Shown: positions 1-6,974 of the stretch, piece by piece | Numbering within the stretch: position 1 is the first letter of the stretch | How the letters are laid out: every line of letters begins with the position of its first letter | Assembly (NCBI GenBank): GCA_028279885.1 | Contig: JANQMX010000064.1 | Location: 1-64,000 of the forward strand | DNA: 64,000 bases | Direction: 5' to 3' | Origin: Rhodovibrionaceae bacterium | Lineage (GTDB): Bacteria; Pseudomonadota; Alphaproteobacteria; Kiloniellales; DSM-21159 | The notes under the pieces: generated by a model | What the model saw: only the letters and a program-made list of their open reading frames with translations | Told to the model about the DNA's origin: nothing | Database searches by the model: none | Made by a program: the position numbers and the translations under genes

Positions 1-60
1 CACCATCTCGAGGACCGTCTGTTCCGGTGCAGGCTTTCTCAGCATGAACCCTTGAATCAC

Positions 61-118
61 AAAGGCCCGGCTCTCGCCAGGCCTTTGTCAGCAGTCTGAG
101 GGCGGCTGAGAAGCCGCC
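61..118 (-). terminator. Two adjacent hairpins, possible terminator region
   Basis: Two stem-loops lie side by side. One has arms AAAGGCC/GGCCTTT (61-67 and 80-86); the other has arms GGCGGCT/AGCCGCC around a GAGA loop (101-107 and 112-118). They follow the small minus-strand ORF at 168-248, so they could end a ppk2/small-ORF transcript. Neither has a long T-run, so termination is inferred. No gene is recognisable in bases 1-60. Confidence 0.4.
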
Positions 119-167
119 TTTCCGTGAAACGGGCCAGTCGATAGCCCAATGGCTTTAAGCCGTGCCC

Positions 168-248
168 TTAAGCGAGACGCGAGAGGCTGCTCCAGCGTCC
201 GCGAAAGGTGCCAAGGCTCATCGACAGGGCACCAGTATCACTCGACAT
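168..248 (-). CDS. Small ORF (26 aa) with a 16-nt perfect Shine-Dalgarno
   Basis: The ORF runs from ATG (248) to TAA (168) and encodes a 26-residue Ser/Arg/Leu-rich peptide beginning MSSDTGALSMSLG. Just upstream, plus-strand bases 249-264 match the conserved 3' end of alphaproteobacterial 16S rRNA (TGGATCACCTCCTTTC). The minus-strand message can therefore pair with the anti-SD over about 16 nt, with seven bases between AGGAGG and ATG. It lies about 80 bases downstream of ppk2 on the same strand. A weak promoter (TTGTCC, then CATAGT after about 18 nt) may precede it. I do not recognise the peptide; it could be a leader or a regulatory small protein. Confidence 0.5.
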   Translation of the reverse strand: MSSDTGALSMSLGTFRGRWSSLSRLA

Positions 249-328
249 TGGATCACCTCCTTTCCGTTGTTGAAGACCAGGGCCGACTATGACCTCTGCT
301 TCGTTGCCGGGACAAGCGGAAGATTAGC

Positions 329-1429
329 CTATCGCGCCCGGCGGTGTTCCGGATGCAGGCTGCGGCCCAGAATATGCTCGCTGCCGCCGATCACATCGAG
401 GCTGGAGCCGATGATCAGCGGATCGGTGCGGTCGACCACGGCATGGTTCTTCTCCGAATAGGGCAGGGTGCTGAGGAAGTGGCGCATGCAGTTGAGGCGG
501 GCGCGCTTCTTGTCGTCCGACTTGACGATGGTCCAGGGGGCATCCGCCGTATCGGTGTAGAAGAACATGGCCTCCTTGGCTTCGGTATAGTCGTCCCACT
601 TGTCGAGCGACTGCCGGTCGATGGGGGAGAGCTTCCACTTTTTCAGCGGTTCGTGCTCGCGGGCTTTGAAGCGGCGGCGCTGCTCGTCTTGGCTGACGGA
701 GAACCAGTACTTGAACAGGCGGATGCCGCTGCGGACCAGCATGCGCTCCAGCTCCGGCGCCTGGCGCATGAACTCGAGGTATTCGTTCGGTGAGCAGAAG
801 CCCATGACCCGCTCGACGCCGGCGCGGTTGTACCAGGAGCGGTCGAAGCAGACGATTTCCCCGCCACTCGGCAAATTCTCGACGTAACGCTGGAAGAACC
901 ACTGGCCGCGCTCGCGCTCGCTTGGCTTGTCGAGTGCCACGACCCGTGCGCCGCGGGGATTGAGATGCTCCATGAAGCGTTTGATGGTGCCGCCCTTGCC
1001 GGCGGCATCGCGGCCTTCGAAGAGAATGACGATCTTCTCGCCCTGGGCCCTGATCCAGTCCTGGGCCTTGAGCAGCTCGACCTGCAGCTCCGCCTTGCGC
1101 TTCTCATAGACCCGGCGGCGCATCTTTTCCTTGTAGGGATACTCGCCGGTCTCGAAGAGGCGCCGGATCGCGTCCGGGTCGTGCCGCATCTTACCCAATT
1201 GGTGAATTGCGGCGGCGGTGGCTTGATGCCCGGCCGCCGGTGCTGGCGTTTGTGCGATCGGCTCCCCGTCGGCCGCTTGCTGCCCGCTCGGCTCGGGCGC
1301 CGGGGTGCGCTTGACGGAAGGCTTCCGGGAGGAGGCTGTCTTCGGGCGCTTGGTTCCACCTTGCCCCAATGTGCCGCTTACAGGCTCGGCGATCGACTCG
1401 GCAGGCAGACTGGCGTCGGTTTTCTGCAT
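329..1429 (-). CDS. ppk2: Polyphosphate kinase 2 (PPK2 family)
   Basis: A cytosolic phosphotransferase of the PPK2 family, which moves phosphate between polyphosphate and nucleoside diphosphates (ADP/GDP to ATP/GTP, or the reverse). The protein has 366 residues. Residues 1-75 are a Pro/Ala/Gln- and Lys/Arg-rich, probably disordered extension; the PPK2 core follows. The Walker A loop GRDAAGKGG lies at about 139-147, the lid region near residue 175, and the Walker B-like FDRSWYNRAGVE near 195-207. The core is full length and single-domain, typical of short PPK2 enzymes. Substrate preference cannot be read from sequence. The gene appears monocistronic, except that a 26-codon ORF follows it. The ATG at 1429 is preceded by a G-rich ribosome site. 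Confidence 0.92.
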   Translation of the reverse strand: MQKTDASLPAESIAEPVSGTLGQGGTKRPKTASSRKPSVKRTPAPEPSGQQAADGEPIAQTPAPAAGHQATAAAIHQLGKMRHDPDAIRRLFETGEYPYKEKMRRRVYEKRKAELQVELLKAQDWIRAQGEKIVILFEGRDAAGKGGTIKRFMEHLNPRGARVVALDKPSERERGQWFFQRYVENLPSGGEIVCFDRSWYNRAGVERVMGFCSPNEYLEFMRQAPELERMLVRSGIRLFKYWFSVSQDEQRRRFKAREHEPLKKWKLSPIDRQSLDKWDDYTEAKEAMFFYTDTADAPWTIVKSDDKKRARLNCMRHFLSTLPYSEKNHAVVDRTDPLIIGSSLDVIGGSEHILGRSLHPEHRRAR

Positions 1430-1578
1430 TCTACGGCCCCCTCTTGGACGTGATCCTGACCGGACACGCTAGAGGCCGGGTTTTACCAAGTTGTTGATTC
1501 ACATCATACTATTGTGAAAATTGTGGGGATTGCCATGTAAGAGCGTAGGCGCCGAGTCATGACGCTAGATGCGCGCTT

Positions 1579-2877
1579 TCATCCGGCTGTCTGTTCGGCC
1601 TGGCTGGAAGGTGGCTGTTCGTCGAGCACGCGGTAGGCGGGGAACCGCAGGCTTGCCAGGGTGCCGCCCGTCTCCGTTGTCGAGAGCGAGAGGGTGCCCC
1701 CATGAAGCTCGGCCAGGCGCTTGACGATCGGTAAGCCGAGGCCGGCGCCTTCGTGCGCACGGTCCCAGCCGGCGCTGAGCTGCCCGAAGACCGAGAGCGC
1801 CTCGTCAAGCGCCTCGGGTGTGATGCCATCACCGCTGTCGGCGATTTCGATCACCAGCCTGCCCGTTTCATCCAGACCGTAGCTCAGACGAACACGCCCG
1901 CCGCGGGGCGTGAACTTGGCGGCGTTGCCGACCAGTTCGAGCAGCATGTGCCGCAGATGCGTGGGGTCTGCGGTCACCAGGACTGCGTCCGCAGGCGCTA
2001 CGAAGTCAAGGGATACGCCGGCGATCAGCAGCTCACCGGACAGCATGTCGATGCAGCTCCGGGCCAGCGCCAACATATCGACTGTATCGTCCTCGATCTC
2101 GACCCGCCCCTGGTCGCTGAGCACCAGCAGGCGATCGACAAGCCCTAGCTGACGCTTGCCGCTGGCGGCGATTTTCCGGGCGAACTCCTTGTATTCGGGG
2201 TTTTCGATGGGTCCCACCAGCTCTTCGGCGATGCAGTCGGCGAAGCCGATGACGGCGTTGAGCGGCGTGCGGAGCTCGTGGCTCACCAGGGCCAGGAACT
2301 GGGCTTTGGCAATCTTGCCTGCCTCGGCCAATTGTCGTGCTTCGTCGAGGTTCTCGCTCAGCTGTGCCATGGCTTCTCGCGAGCGGCGACGCAGTTCGAT
2401 CTCGTCTTCGACAATGCGCGCGAAGGCGTGCAGGCATTCGCGCTCCTCTTCGCTGAAGCCGTCTCGCGGCCGGTCGTCGACGATGCAGAGCGTTCCGATC
2501 GCGGCTTGATCGACGATCAGCGGTGCACCGGCGTAGAAGCGGATGTAGGGCGCTTCGGTGACGAAGGGGTTGTCGGCGAAGCGCTTGTCACGCTTGGTGT
2601 CGAGCACGACCAGGACGTCGCTTTGGGTGATCGTGTGGGCGCAGAAGGCGACATCCCGCGAGGACTCGCTGGCCTCGAGCCCGCAGGCAGCCTTGAACCA
2701 CTGGCGGTCCCGGTCAAACAGAGAAATCAGCGCAATCTGTACGCCGAAGTGGCGCTGCGTGAGCCGGGCAACGCGATCGAAGCCCGGTTCAGGCGGACTG
2801 TCGAGGATTGCCAAGTCCTCGACGACGGTCTGTCGGTACTCTTCGTTGTACGGCTTTGGTGGGCTATTACTATTCAT
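1579..2877 (-). CDS. GAF-domain sensor histidine kinase
   Basis: 432 residues with no predicted membrane segment, so probably a soluble two-component kinase. An N-terminal GAF domain (about 20-165) contains the typical FDRDRQWFKAACGL segment. Next come a coiled-coil linker, a HisKA dimerisation domain with the phospho-acceptor histidine in SHELRTPLNAVIGF (about 200), and a HATPase domain with N, G1 (ADSGDG) and G2 (GAGLGLPIVKRL) boxes. There is no receiver domain and no response-regulator gene beside it, so the partner is elsewhere (orphan kinase). The GAF ligand is unknown. The ribosome site upstream of ATG 2877 is weak. The intergenic space upstream is AT-rich. Confidence 0.88.
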   Translation of the reverse strand: MNSNSPPKPYNEEYRQTVVEDLAILDSPPEPGFDRVARLTQRHFGVQIALISLFDRDRQWFKAACGLEASESSRDVAFCAHTITQSDVLVVLDTKRDKRFADNPFVTEAPYIRFYAGAPLIVDQAAIGTLCIVDDRPRDGFSEEERECLHAFARIVEDEIELRRRSREAMAQLSENLDEARQLAEAGKIAKAQFLALVSHELRTPLNAVIGFADCIAEELVGPIENPEYKEFARKIAASGKRQLGLVDRLLVLSDQGRVEIEDDTVDMLALARSCIDMLSGELLIAGVSLDFVAPADAVLVTADPTHLRHMLLELVGNAAKFTPRGGRVRLSYGLDETGRLVIEIADSGDGITPEALDEALSVFGQLSAGWDRAHEGAGLGLPIVKRLAELHGGTLSLSTTETGGTLASLRFPAYRVLDEQPPSSQAEQTAG

Positions 2878-3070
2878 GGCGATAGTACATGCAGAATACG
2901 ATAAGGATCGCTTAACCGGCTAGAGTAAAAAACCGCGTGATTACAGCAAGTTAACAATAATCTTCACCCGGCATCTTGTGCGGTTTTGCTTGGGTTGGCG
3001 CGGCCTGGGAACTGCAAGCCGGCGCTACGGGGAGGAGGGTCTGCCTTTGCCGTCCCAGCGCTAAGAAGGT

Positions 3071-3101
3071 CCACCGCGGCGTAGCTTTTTGCTTGCGGTG
3101 G
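3071..3101. other. Stable hairpin between divergent genes
   Basis: Arms CCACCGC (3071-3077) and GCGGTGG (3095-3101) form a stem-loop with an inner AGC/GCT pair around TTTTT. It lies in the 286-base gap between the histidine kinase and the plus-strand stub at 3164. There is no T-run after it on the plus strand. It may shape the leader of the plus-strand operon. Confidence 0.3.
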
Positions 3102-3163
3102 TCATGGTGCTGCCGATCTGACCCGTTAGAATGCCGAGCCTCGGTAATAGCCAGGAGAGCAAC

Positions 3164-3319
3164 GTGCTGCGCATTGCCATTGGCCACAGCGCCGACATCG
3201 ATCAAGAGCGCGCGGTAGGCGAGGCGATCGAACTGGCCGACGAGCAAGAGGTCGAGCTGAAGGGCCGAGGCTGCGCCAAGGTCTTTCGTGTCGTCGGCAT
3301 GAGGCAGGCCCATGTCTGA
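3164..3319 (+). CDS. 51-aa stub resembling the N-terminus of a FIST domain
   Basis: The ORF starts at GTG 3164, well placed behind AGGAG (3153-3157). An in-frame ATG at 3131 has no ribosome site. The peptide opens LRIAIGHSADIDQERAVGEAI, which resembles the first beta-strand and helix of FIST signalling domains (an IAxGHSxDxD pattern, recalled from memory). It stops after about 50 residues, whereas FIST proteins have several hundred. Its TGA overlaps the downstream ATG by eight bases, so translation of the M24 peptidase gene is probably coupled to it. It is either a decayed FIST gene kept as a translational leader or a small standalone protein. Confidence 0.45.
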   Translation: MLRIAIGHSADIDQERAVGEAIELADEQEVELKGRGCAKVFRVVGMRQAHV

Positions 3320-4478
3320 CCTCGGAAGAGGCTTCCCCGAAAGCGAGTATCGGGCCCGCACCCAGCGGGCGCAGACGTTGATGGCCGAGCAGGGGCTCTC
3401 CGCGTTGCTGGTGATGACCGAGCCGGAGGTGCGCTACTTCACCGGCTATCTGACCCGCTTTTGGGAGAGCCCGACCCGGCCGTGGTTCCTTGTCGTGCCG
3501 GCGGCCGGCAAGCCCATCGCGGTGATCCCGGCCATCGGCGCCGATCTGATGGGCAAGACCTGGCTCGATGATATCCGCACCTGGAGCGCGCCTGCGCCGG
3601 AGGACGACGGCGTCACCCTCTTGGCCGACTGCCTCGGAGAGGTCTGCGCTGCCGCAGGGCGGGTCGGTCTGCCCATGGGTCCGGAAACCTGTCTCAGAAT
3701 GCCGCTGGTCGACTTCCAGCGCGTGCAAAATGCGGCCCCCGGCCTGAACTTCGAAGATGCTACCGACATCTTGCAGGGACTCTACCGCGTGAAGTCCCCG
3801 GCCGAGATCGACAAGATCCGAGAGATTTGCCGGATTGGCGGCCGAGCCTTTGACCGCATGGGCGAGATCGCCGGCAAGGGGTGGCCTTTGAGCGAGGTCT
3901 TTCGCGGCTTCCAGATCGCCCTTCTGCAAGAGGGCGCGGACTGGGTTCCCTATCTGGCCGGCGGCGCCGGCCCCGGCGGCTATGGCGACGTGATCTCGCC
4001 GCCGACCGATGAACCGCTCCGATCAGGCGATGTTCTGATGTTGGATACCGGGGCCGTGCGCGACGGCTATTTCTGCGATTTCGACCGCAACTATGCGATC
4101 GGGCAGGCGCCCGACGAAGCGCGCCGAGCCTACGACACGCTGTTCGCCGCGACCGATGCCGGCTTTGCCGCGGCCAAGCCGGGTGCCGCCTGCGCCGACC
4201 TTTACCGCGCCATGCTGGCCGTGATTGCGAAGGCGGGCGGCGATGAGTCGGAGGTTGGCCGCATGGGGCACGGCATCGGCATGCGGCTCACCGAATGGCC
4301 GTCGGTCATGGCCGGTGACGAAACAAGGCTTGAGCCCGGCATGGTGCTGACCCTCGAGCCGGGACTGGAGATCGCCCCAGGCTGTATCATGGTGCACGAG
4401 GAGAACATCGTCGTTCGCGAGGACGGGGCTGAGCTTCTCACCAAGCGTGCCGCTCCGAGCCTGCCGGTGCTGTCTTGA
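3312..4478 (+). CDS. M24 family metallopeptidase (Xaa-Pro dipeptidase/ectoine-hydrolase-like)
   Basis: A 388-residue protein with a creatinase-type N-terminal domain (about 10-150) and a pita-bread M24 catalytic domain. The five expected metal ligands are visible: two Asp in LDTGAVRDGYFCDFDRN (about 244 and 255), His in GHGIGM (about 320), Glu in LEPGLE (about 350) and Glu in HEENIVV (about 365). The family hydrolyses X-Pro dipeptides or related compounds; members such as DoeA open ectoine. The substrate cannot be assigned here. The start at ATG 3312 overlaps the upstream 51-aa ORF. No ectoine genes are nearby, so prolidase activity is the neutral guess. Confidence 0.85.
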   Translation: MSDLGRGFPESEYRARTQRAQTLMAEQGLSALLVMTEPEVRYFTGYLTRFWESPTRPWFLVVPAAGKPIAVIPAIGADLMGKTWLDDIRTWSAPAPEDDGVTLLADCLGEVCAAAGRVGLPMGPETCLRMPLVDFQRVQNAAPGLNFEDATDILQGLYRVKSPAEIDKIREICRIGGRAFDRMGEIAGKGWPLSEVFRGFQIALLQEGADWVPYLAGGAGPGGYGDVISPPTDEPLRSGDVLMLDTGAVRDGYFCDFDRNYAIGQAPDEARRAYDTLFAATDAGFAAAKPGAACADLYRAMLAVIAKAGGDESEVGRMGHGIGMRLTEWPSVMAGDETRLEPGMVLTLEPGLEIAPGCIMVHEENIVVREDGAELLTKRAAPSLPVLS

Positions 4479-4488
4479 GCGCCGGCGA

Positions 4489-4845
4489 TCAGCCTTCGCT
4501 CCAGACTGCCAGCTCGTAGCTGTCCGGGTCGGTGAAGTGAAAGCGGCGCCCGCCGGGGAAGTCGAAGGTGGCTTTGACGATGCGGCCGCCCGCCGCCTCG
4601 ATACGGCGCTGGCTTTCCTCGAGGTCCTGACTGTAGAGCACCAAGAGCGGGCGACCGGGCGAGACACTCTCCGCCAGCTCAAACCCGCCTTTTCTCTCGC
4701 CGTCGGTGAACTCGCAGTAGCTCGGCCCGTAGTCGGTGAACTGCCAGCCGAAAGCTTCGCCATAGAAAGCCTTGGCCCGTGCCATGTCGGTGACCGGAAA
4801 CTCGATGTAGTCGATACCGTGGTGCCGGTGCGTCGTCTCGCCCAT
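4489..4845 (-). CDS. VOC family protein (glyoxalase/bleomycin-resistance fold)
   Basis: 118 residues starting at ATG 4845, which has a strong GAAGGAG site; the reading frame extends upstream but without support. The sequence shows the paired beta-alpha-beta-beta-beta layout of a single VOC module (IDYIEFPVTDMARAKAFYGEAFGW near the start and FHFTDPDSYELAVW near the end). The metal-site positions suggest a small enzyme or ligand-binding protein. The substrate is unknown. Its 3' end converges on the M24 peptidase gene, with about 10 bases between the stop codons. Confidence 0.82.
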   Translation of the reverse strand: MGETTHRHHGIDYIEFPVTDMARAKAFYGEAFGWQFTDYGPSYCEFTDGERKGGFELAESVSPGRPLLVLYSQDLEESQRRIEAAGGRIVKATFDFPGGRRFHFTDPDSYELAVWSEG

Positions 4846-5008
4846 GCGGAATACTCCTTCTGGTTGTAGTTTAATGCCAAGCCGAGCCTTACCAGGACTG
4901 TCGGGCGATTCGAAGGGCTGTGGATAGCTGCGGTTCATCACCCCTTGCTTACGTTATCGAAGCGCAATAGACAGCCTACGACGGGACGGCTTGGGAAAGA
5001 GGTTCGGC

Positions 5009-5212
5009 ATGTCGCTCTTGCTGGTGTCCGAGCAGGACGAGGAAGGCGCTGTAGCCTGGGTCTGGCATTGGCGGCCAGGCTTTCGTGTAGCCCGCCCCCT
5101 CAATGATCCGTCCGAGGTCACACAGGATCTCGATCAAGCCGAGTTTTTCGGTGCCTCGCGAGAGGATACCGTGGCTTGGATCGAACGGCAGTTCGCCAGC
5201 GAAATCCACTAG
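5009..5212 (+). CDS. Hypothetical protein, 67 aa
   Basis: A short ORF with ATG at 5009 preceded by an AGAGG-like site; an in-frame TTG at 4991 is an alternative. The product is acidic and Trp-containing (WVWHWRPGF early, VAWIERQFA late). It has no signal peptide or membrane segment. It is divergent from the VOC gene and does not overlap any other gene, and its composition is unlike an antisense shadow. I recognise no family. Confidence 0.5.
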   Translation: MSLLLVSEQDEEGAVAWVWHWRPGFRVARPLNDPSEVTQDLDQAEFFGASREDTVAWIERQFASEIH

Positions 5213-5405
5213 CGGCCTCTCTCGACGATCAACCGCCGTTCCTCGCGGCGGCGCTCCAGTCGAACAAGATACACAATTTTCGGATGTAATTCGTGGGCGA
5301 CGACGGCACGAGACGGTCGCCGTTGTCACGGATGCGTGCTATGTGGGTTCGACTAAAGGCTAATGCGGCAAGCACGCCAAGAGCTGACAACAGGGAGTGG
5401 GGAAG

Positions 5406-6974
5406 ATGGCCGAGGCGCGGAAGTGGTTGGACCCGGAGCGTCTGGACGCCGTACTGTTCGACTTGGATGGCGTCATCACCGATACGGCGGCCGTGCACGC
5501 CTCATCGTGGAAACGCTTGTTCGACGAGTATCTCGAAGCCCATGCCGAACATAACGGTCAACCTTTCCAGCCTTTCGACGCCAAGGGCGATTACCTGCAT
5601 TTCGTCGATGGCAAGCCGCGCTATGACGGCGTGCGCAGCTTCCTCGCGTCGCGCGGGATCACGCTGCCTGAAGGCACGCCGGACGATCCGCCGGACAGCG
5701 AAACGGTCTGCGGTCTGGGCAACCGCAAGAACAGCCTCTTCCGCGATCAACTGGCCCGACAGGGCGTGCATGTCTGGGACAGCTCGGTCGACCTTGTCGA
5801 CACGGCCAAGGCCAAGGGGCTCAAGGTCGCCATCGTCTCCTCCAGCAAGAACTGCTCCATGGTGTTGGCCGCGGCCGGCCTGTCCGATCTCTTTCCGGTT
5901 CAGGTCGACGGCGCGGAGCGGGAGCGCAGCGGGCTTGCCGGCAAGCCGGCGCCGGACATGTTTCTGGAGGCCGCGCGGCGTCTCGGAGTCGCGCCCGAGC
6001 GCGCGGCCGTGGTCGAGGATGCCCTGGTGGGCGTCGACGCTGGGCGCAACGGCGGCTTCGGGTTGGTTGTCGGCGTCGATCGTGGCGAGCAGCCCGACGC
6101 CTTCAAGGAGCACGGCGCCGATCTGGTCATCGACGACTTGGGCGAACTGACCGTGGGAACGGGGCCGCAGCTGCACCGCCACCTGCCTTGGGCTATGGAG
6201 TCCATGGACGACATCGTCGACCGCATCGGCGATGGGTCGCTCGCCGTCTTTCTCGACTACGACGGCACCCTGACCCCGATCGTCGCGCGGCCCGAGCTGG
6301 CCATCCTCTCGCCTGAGATGCGGGAGACGCTGACGCAGCTTGCCGAGCAGTGCTTGGTGGCCATCGTCAGCGGCCGTGGGCGGGAGAACGTGACCAAGCT
6401 GGTCGAGCTTCCGGGTCTGGTCTACGCCGGCAGCCACGGTTTCGATATCGCAGGTCCGGACGGTCTGGTGAGCCATCACCAGGAAGGGCAGCGCTTCGTG
6501 CCCATGATTGCCGAAGCGGAGAAGGCTCTGCGCGAGAAGGTCGGCGACATCGACGGCTGCTTGATCGAGGGGAAGATCTATGCCCTCGCCGTCCACTATC
6601 GCCTGGTCGACGAACATCTGGTGCCGGCCATCGAGACAGCGGTCGACGAGGTCGTGGCCGGCCTTCCTGAGTTGCGCAAGACCGGCGGCAAGAAGGTCTT
6701 CGAGGTGCGGCCCCGCATGGACTGGGACAAGGGCAAGGCCGTGCTCTGGCTGCTCGATGCGCTCGGCCTCGACCGGCCCGAGGTGACACCGATCTACATC
6801 GGCGACGACCTGACCGACGAAGACGCCTTCGCGGCGTTGAAAGGCCGTGGGATTGGCCTTTTGGTCTCCGACCGGCCCTTGCCGACCGCGGCGGACTACC
6901 GGCTGCGCGACACCGAGGAGGTGGGGACGTTCTTGCGGGCTTTGAGCGAGATTCTCGGCCGGAGGCCGTCATGA
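5406..6974 (+). CDS. Fused beta-phosphoglucomutase / trehalose-6-phosphate phosphatase
   Basis: A 522-residue two-domain HAD protein. Residues about 15-240 form a beta-phosphoglucomutase-type HAD domain (nucleophile motif LFDLDGVITDT, Asp near 19 and 21; late VVEDALVGVDAGRNGG). Residues about 270-515 form an OtsB-type phosphatase (FLDYDGTLTP with Asp 284; SGRGRENV; GDDLTDEDAF). It should interconvert beta-glucose-1-phosphate and glucose-6-phosphate and dephosphorylate trehalose-6-phosphate. It overlaps the following GH65 gene by four bases (ATGA), tying it to a disaccharide phosphorylase. No trehalose-6-phosphate synthase is in the window. ATG 5406 is chosen over GTG 5397 because of the G-rich site just upstream. 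Confidence 0.88.
   Translation: MAEARKWLDPERLDAVLFDLDGVITDTAAVHASSWKRLFDEYLEAHAEHNGQPFQPFDAKGDYLHFVDGKPRYDGVRSFLASRGITLPEGTPDDPPDSETVCGLGNRKNSLFRDQLARQGVHVWDSSVDLVDTAKAKGLKVAIVSSSKNCSMVLAAAGLSDLFPVQVDGAERERSGLAGKPAPDMFLEAARRLGVAPERAAVVEDALVGVDAGRNGGFGLVVGVDRGEQPDAFKEHGADLVIDDLGELTVGTGPQLHRHLPWAMESMDDIVDRIGDGSLAVFLDYDGTLTPIVARPELAILSPEMRETLTQLAEQCLVAIVSGRGRENVTKLVELPGLVYAGSHGFDIAGPDGLVSHHQEGQRFVPMIAEAEKALREKVGDIDGCLIEGKIYALAVHYRLVDEHLVPAIETAVDEVVAGLPELRKTGGKKVFEVRPRMDWDKGKAVLWLLDALGLDRPEVTPIYIGDDLTDEDAFAALKGRGIGLLVSDRPLPTAADYRLRDTEEVGTFLRALSEILGRRPS

Noticed and set aside
249-264. Match to the 3' end of 16S rRNA
   Set aside because: Only the last 16 bases match; the preceding helix-45 sequence of 16S is absent. 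It functions better as a Shine-Dalgarno on the other strand.
5325-5365. GGTTCGACT reminiscent of a tRNA T-loop
   Set aside because: The flanking bases cannot form the T-stem and no acceptor or anticodon arm is present.
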